The translations under genes and the position numbers were made by a program. 64,000 nucleotides of DNA from Delphinus delphis (lineage: Eukaryota; Chordata; Mammalia; Artiodactyla; Delphinidae): NCBI RefSeq assembly GCF_949987515.2, contig NC_082696.1, forward strand, positions 39,846,431 through 39,910,430, given 5' to 3'. The notes beneath the pieces are model-generated. The model saw only the letters and a program-made list of their open reading frames with translations. It was not told the origin of the DNA and did no database searches. This document shows positions 59,500 to 64,000 of the stretch, piece after piece (positions within the stretch are counted from its first letter, which is position 1; the number at the start of each line of letters is the position of its first letter).

Positions 59500-61300
59500 T
59501 TTGAATAGTGAGCATACTAGTTTCTATACAATAATTATTCTAAAATTATTTATGATTGTTGTGTCTTCTTAGGGAATTGACCCCTGTATCATTATGTAAT
59601 GATTTTCTTTATCCCTGAAAATATTCCTTGTTCTGAAGTGTGATTTATCTGAAATTAACATGGCTACATCTACATTGTTATTCCCTTTTTAAAAAAAGAT
59701 TTATTTATTACTTACTAATTTATTTTATTTACTTTTGGCTGCATCGGGTCTTAGTTGAGGCACATGGGATCTTCGTTGAGGCATGCGGGATCTTTCGTTG
59801 TGGTGCATGGGCTTCTCTCTAGTTGTGGCGCACAGGCTCCAAGCCATGTGGGCTCTGTAGTTGTGGTGCAGAGACTTTGCTGCCCCGCAGAGTGTGGGAT
59901 CTTAGTTCCCTGACCAGGGATGAAACCCGCGTCCCCTGCATTGTAAGGCAGATTCTTTACCACTGGACCACCAGGGAAGTCCCACACCTACTTTCTTCTG
60001 ATGTATGTTAGCATGGTATATCTTTCTCTGCCTTTTGCTTTTAACCTGAGTTTTTAAATTTAAAGTGGATTCCTTGAAGACAACATATAGTTGGGTCTTA
60101 TTATTGTTTTTTAATCCACTCTGACAGTCTGTGTATTGTGACTTGTGCACTTCAGTTATTCACATTTAAAGTGAATATAGACATAATTGGATTAATATCT
60201 ACCATGTTGGTAACTTTTTCTATTTGTTACATTTTTCTTCTTTTTCAGCCCCCCATTTTTCTGTCTTCTGGTTTCAACTGAACATTTTATATAATTATAT
60301 TTCCACTCCAGTTTTTATCTAGTAATTATACTTTTTAGTTTTTTTTTGCAGTTGCTGTAGAGTTAGCAATATACATTTTAAACTGGTCTAAATTAATTTT
60401 CATTATGCCATTCTCCTGTTATAAATATTATACCATTTTCTTACTTGACTGGTTCCTGGAAATAAGTCTGTGGTCATTCTTTTCCTTGTTACTCTATAGA
60501 TAAGGTGCCCTCCCACTCCCACCCCACACCTGGCATCTTTCTAGATTTTCTTTGTCTTTCGTTTTCTGCAGTTTGAATATCACATGCCTGGATGTAGATG
60601 TTTGGCACTTATCCTGTTTAGCATTCTCTGAGATTTCTAAAACTGTGTTTTGTGTCTGTCATTAATTTTGGAAAATTCTTGACTGTTATTTCTCCAAGTA
60701 TTTCTTCTGCTCCATTCTCTCTTCTTCTAGTACTCCAATTACTAATATGCTATAACTTTAGTAATTGTTTCACAGCTCCTGGGTACTCTGTTTTTTCCCC
60801 ATTCTCTTTTCTCTTTGCATTTCAATTTGGGCAGTTTCTATTGATATATCTTCAAGGTTGTTGATTCTCTCCTTGGCTGTGTCCAGTCTACTGGTAAGCC
60901 CATCAAAGGTATTCTTCATTTATGTTATAATGTTTTTAACTTCTAGTATTTCTTTTTGATTTTTTTAGAGTTTCCATCTCTCTGCTTACATTATCCATTA
61001 TAGTCCTAACACATTAATCTCAGTTATTTTAAATTCCTGTCCGATAACTCCAACATTGATGTTATTTCTGAGTTTGCTTCTACTGCTTATGTTATTATTT
61101 AAGACTGTGTTTTTTTCTTGCCTTTTACCATGCCTTGTGGTTTTCTTTGTTGAGACATGATGTATCATGTAATAGGAACTAAGGTAAATAGGCCTTTAGT
61201 ATAAGTTTTTATGTTAATCTGGCTAGGAGTTTGACCGTGTTTAAAGGTTGCGGTAGCTGAAGAGGCTTCAAATTCCTCTAGCATCCTTGTTTGTACCTTC
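59500..61300 (-). mobile_element. Old L1 (L1M or HAL1-like), antisense, with a nested SINE
   Basis: Left of the SINE, 'catggctacatctacattgt' and, right of it, 'ctttcttctgatgtatgtta', 'gcatggtatatctttctctg' and 'cctacagtctgtg'-type text read as the complement of the L1 ORF2 endonuclease region. Further right (60550-61080) 'tctcttcttctagtactcca', 'ccccattctcttttctcttt' and 'tttccatctctctgcttaca' read as the complement of an L1 ORF1 coiled-coil region. The order fits a minus-strand element. It is strongly decayed, and its right edge is uncertain. Confidence 0.65.
59686..59983 (-). mobile_element. Long CHR-type SINE, antisense, nested in old L1
   Basis: On the minus strand it starts 'gggacttccctggtggtcca', has a B-box-like 'gggtttcatccctgg' region, then 'catgcggg', 'cgttg' units and an A/T-mixed tail (59690-59735 on plus). 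It is the longer, older subfamily, like 10397-10703. The L1 on both sides belongs to one element, so the SINE landed in it. A diverged duplication (acatctac / acacctac near 59661 and 59985) may mark the site. Confidence 0.9.
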
Positions 61301-62189
61301 TTTTTTTAGACTGGGTTTCCCTATATACTTCTCCTCAGAGAGACTCTATGCTTTCATTTCTTACATCTCATCCACTATTATTTTACTGGAGTCCTGTTGA
61401 TTTGGTGGTAAGGTTTTAGTGACGGGAAGTATTCTGTAATCCCATGAATAAATCTCAGTCTTGTAGTGGACCTGTGTTCCTGGGCTGTACCTTCACATGT
61501 ATTTGTTGCTTCCCATATGCCTCCTTTTGGTGAGACATGAAGGCAAGAGGGGGCTGGAGATGGAGAAATACTCTTTCCCCAAGTGGAATAAGACTCTGTT
61601 AAAGTCCTTTTTTTTTTTTTTAAATAGAATAGACCTTTGTTATAGAGAATACTTCATACCTATTTCACAGTGGCTGTTCTTCTCCCCATGCCAAAGCCAC
61701 AAAGGGATCTCTGTTGTCTCTTCACCATGAGAAAGAACCTTGTGGGATTTCTACAGGTAAAACTCATTAAAGTATGGTGGCCTTTTTATGGTAATGGCCC
61801 TTTTATGACTGTGGCCCCTAGGAGTTTCTCATTCTTAAGCTAGTCCACACTCAGCCTCCAGCAATTTGTAAAAATATCCAGTGAGTTATTACTACTGTTT
61901 TACGGCTCCAGTGGTTGAGGTAAGCAGATCTTGGCTATCACTTTCTAGATTCACTTGTCTCTCTAGATTTTGAGATGGCAGTTTGCCTTACGACCTCTGC
62001 TTTCTAATGGGTTCAAGAAAAATTGTTGATTTTCAGTTTATACAGCTTTTTCTTGTTGTAAGGAAAAGAGGAATGGCTTCCAAACTCTTCACATTGTAGC
62101 TGAACCTGGAAGATCTCTTGCTTATTTTTAAATCATGAGAATACATAAAATCACCAAAGGACAGGCTGTAGAGAAATACGTCATAAGGT
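61301..62189. other. Unassigned, with a T run
   Basis: T run at about 61605-61621. No exon or retroposon is recognised; part may be further decayed L1. Confidence 0.35.
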
Positions 62190-62600
62190 TTTTGACACGT
62201 CAATATTTAGACATCAGATACAGTAGAAAAATCAGTCTGGTAGTGGATACTGAGAAGGAGTAGCTTGTGAGAGATGGAATAAATGCCAGGAGACTGTGAA
62301 GTCATATAGACCAAGAAAAGAAAGAATTTCAAGAGAAGGGAGTGATCAAGTAGTTGAATGTTGCTGAGAGGCCAAGAAAGCCCCAAAGAGGGTAGTGCAC
62401 ATTTGATTTGTCAGAAATCACAGTTGATTTAGATAAGAGCAATCTCAGTAGAAAGAGATAGGAAGAGTGTGGATGTGAGTGTGAGTGTGTGTGTGTATTG
62501 AGGAGGAAAGCAGAAACTAGACTGGAATGAGTGATGGTGTTTGTTAGAGAATATGTGAAGACATCATGACTTAATCTTGTTTTCAAAGAGAGAACTTTTC
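62190..62600 (-). mobile_element. L2 LINE fragment, antisense
   Basis: 'gccaggagactgtgaagtca', 'tttcaagagaagggagtgat', 'caagtagttgaatgttgctg' and 'tcacagttgatttagataag' follow complemented L2 in order. It contains a GT-rich patch. Confidence 0.7.
62467..62497. repeat. (GT)n microsatellite
   Basis: Imperfect GT run inside the L2 fragment. Confidence 0.85.
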
Positions 62601-64000
62601 ATCCGAAGAATATTTTTACCTTTAGCCCGAAATTATTTAGGAGAACCCTGGAAAGGTTACTGAAAATCTGTTCCCTGCCTGTAAATCTAATTTGAGAAAC
62701 AAGAATAATAATAAACCAGATAAACTATACTATTAATGTGGCAATAATTATTAAAAACAATCCCTGGAGACTTGAAGAGCAGAACACTACTTCTCAAAGG
62801 AAAATTCTAGGGTCTAAATTTAGGGAGTCCAGGATAGCTAGGTAAGAATTTTAGAAAATAAAATTGTCCATTTGGCAAAGAAGAAGAGCTGTGGTTATGG
62901 GAACCTTATAAAAATATTATAGGAATCTTATAAAAATGTGGAAATCATTTTTATAAGATTCTTATATGTATCCAGGATTCTTAAGGAATAGTGTGAAGCA
63001 ACAGTATACACGTAGCATTGTTCAGCTTTAGGATCCACCTGGGAGAAAGCACTGCTACTTTTTCAGGAGTGGATCATTCTTCCCATCCCCCCCTAGAAAC
63101 AGCACTTACAACCCTCCCTACTTCAGGGACAAAGGGTCAAGTGACTGCCTTTGAAACTAGAATTTAATCAGGCATTCTAAAAGAGGCAGACTCCATCAAG
63201 GCCAAGGTGGTAGGTCTAATTGCTTTTATTTGTGCTTGTGTACTCTGTGCATTTTTGACCTGGTGTGGGACTATGCTTCAAATGAGATTTCTCAATTAAA
63301 GTGAAACAACTTAGTCTAGTTAGTTGAGTTTCATAATGATCCTCTGAAGCTTCCCTTCTTAGCATGAATCTAATGATACATTATCATAGAACAAATTCAT
63401 CATTCATTAACTCTAAAGCGAATTCACTTTCTCCACCCAGTAGCATTACCTTTCCAAAATTAGCTGCGCAAATTCTTCCACTTAACATGCACCACCATCA
63501 TGTTAATGGAGGCTGAATCTCAAATGTGCCTATCTACACAAATCCCTACTGACTTCCAAGATTAACTACTACCACAAATACCCACTGGGAGATTAGAACA
63601 CAGCAGGATATAAAATGGCCTTAGACAATGTAATCAGCCATCCTGTCCTCTGAGACAAATTTCCTGACCAGTAGACAGAATGAAAACACTGACAGTGACG
63701 CAGCCAAAAAAGTGAGCACATGTGGCTAAGGTATTCATAACACTCTTCCTTGTACTTTTATTCTGAATTTTCTCTTCTGATAAATATACTTCCTAAGTTT
63801 GCTCTGTGTCTACACACAGACTTGGAATTCTTTTCACACAGTTCTTTCTATTTAATATGTGTTAGGACAGTCTCTTCAGATCTTTTATCCCCTAATGAAT
63901 TTTTCAAAAAGAATTTTTCATGAGTAGTTGAGGATACTGCAATGGCTTTTATTTTTCCTTTTCTTTTATTCACTTTTCTTTATTCTTCATGAGTGCTTTT
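62601..64000. other. Unassigned sequence to window end
   Basis: No exon or retroposon is recognised. A perfect stem-loop (62923-62961) is listed separately. Confidence 0.4.
62923..62961. repeat. Perfect 16-bp inverted repeat, 7-nt loop
   Basis: gaatcttataaaaatg (62923-62938) and its exact complement catttttataagattc (62946-62961) are separated by tggaaat. A related imperfect copy (gaaccttataaaaata) precedes it at 62901-62916. No repeat family is recognised. Confidence 0.93.

Overview
This 64 kb window looks like AT-rich, non-coding mammalian nuclear DNA, most likely from a cetacean. Ten copies or fragments of tRNA-derived SINEs start with a 'cttccctggtgg' head. They carry A-box-like and B-box-like Pol III promoter motifs and have the long GC-rich body with an A tail that I know from whale and dolphin genomes (CHR type). 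L1 elements of the cetartiodactyl type accompany them. I found no convincing protein-coding exon, rRNA or tRNA gene, CRISPR array or bacterial-style operon. Every long reading frame I could explain comes from a transposable element.

Layout. 1-4.6 kb: 3' half of an ancient ERV-L-like endogenous retrovirus (internal region, dUTPase-like relic, 3' LTR), split by an L1 3' end that has a 10-bp target-site duplication (TSD). 4.6-14.4 kb: small L1, L2, MIR and SINE pieces in otherwise unassigned sequence. 14.48-17.85 kb: an L1 on + with a complete-looking CpG-rich 5'UTR, a broken ORF1 and the start of ORF2. It is cut off on its 3' side at a 23-bp tandem repeat. 18-24 kb: L2 fragments and an antisense L1 3' end. 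24.2-33.8 kb: mostly unassigned, with two well-preserved SINEs and a MIR. 33.8-43.6 kb: L2, MIR, SINE, MER5-like, L1 3' end and a long antisense L2. 43.95-51.09 kb: a nearly full-length but dead L1 on -. 51.1-64 kb: MIR, SINEs, L2, hAT-type MITEs, an L1 3' end, an old antisense L1 with a SINE nested in it, and another L2.

The elements do not form a pathway. The biology is layered insertion and decay: SINEs use L1 machinery in trans, younger elements have landed in older ones, and two related L1s lie in convergent orientation about 26-36 kb apart. The points most worth a second look are the 3'-truncated L1 with its tandem-repeat junction, an apparent one-base frameshift shared by both L1 ORF1 copies, a catalytic-site change in the second L1's endonuclease, and two perfect short inverted repeats that no recognised repeat explains. 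I did not find a new biological system. Repeat boundaries are read by eye and may be off by tens of bases, more for the old L2 and MIR pieces.
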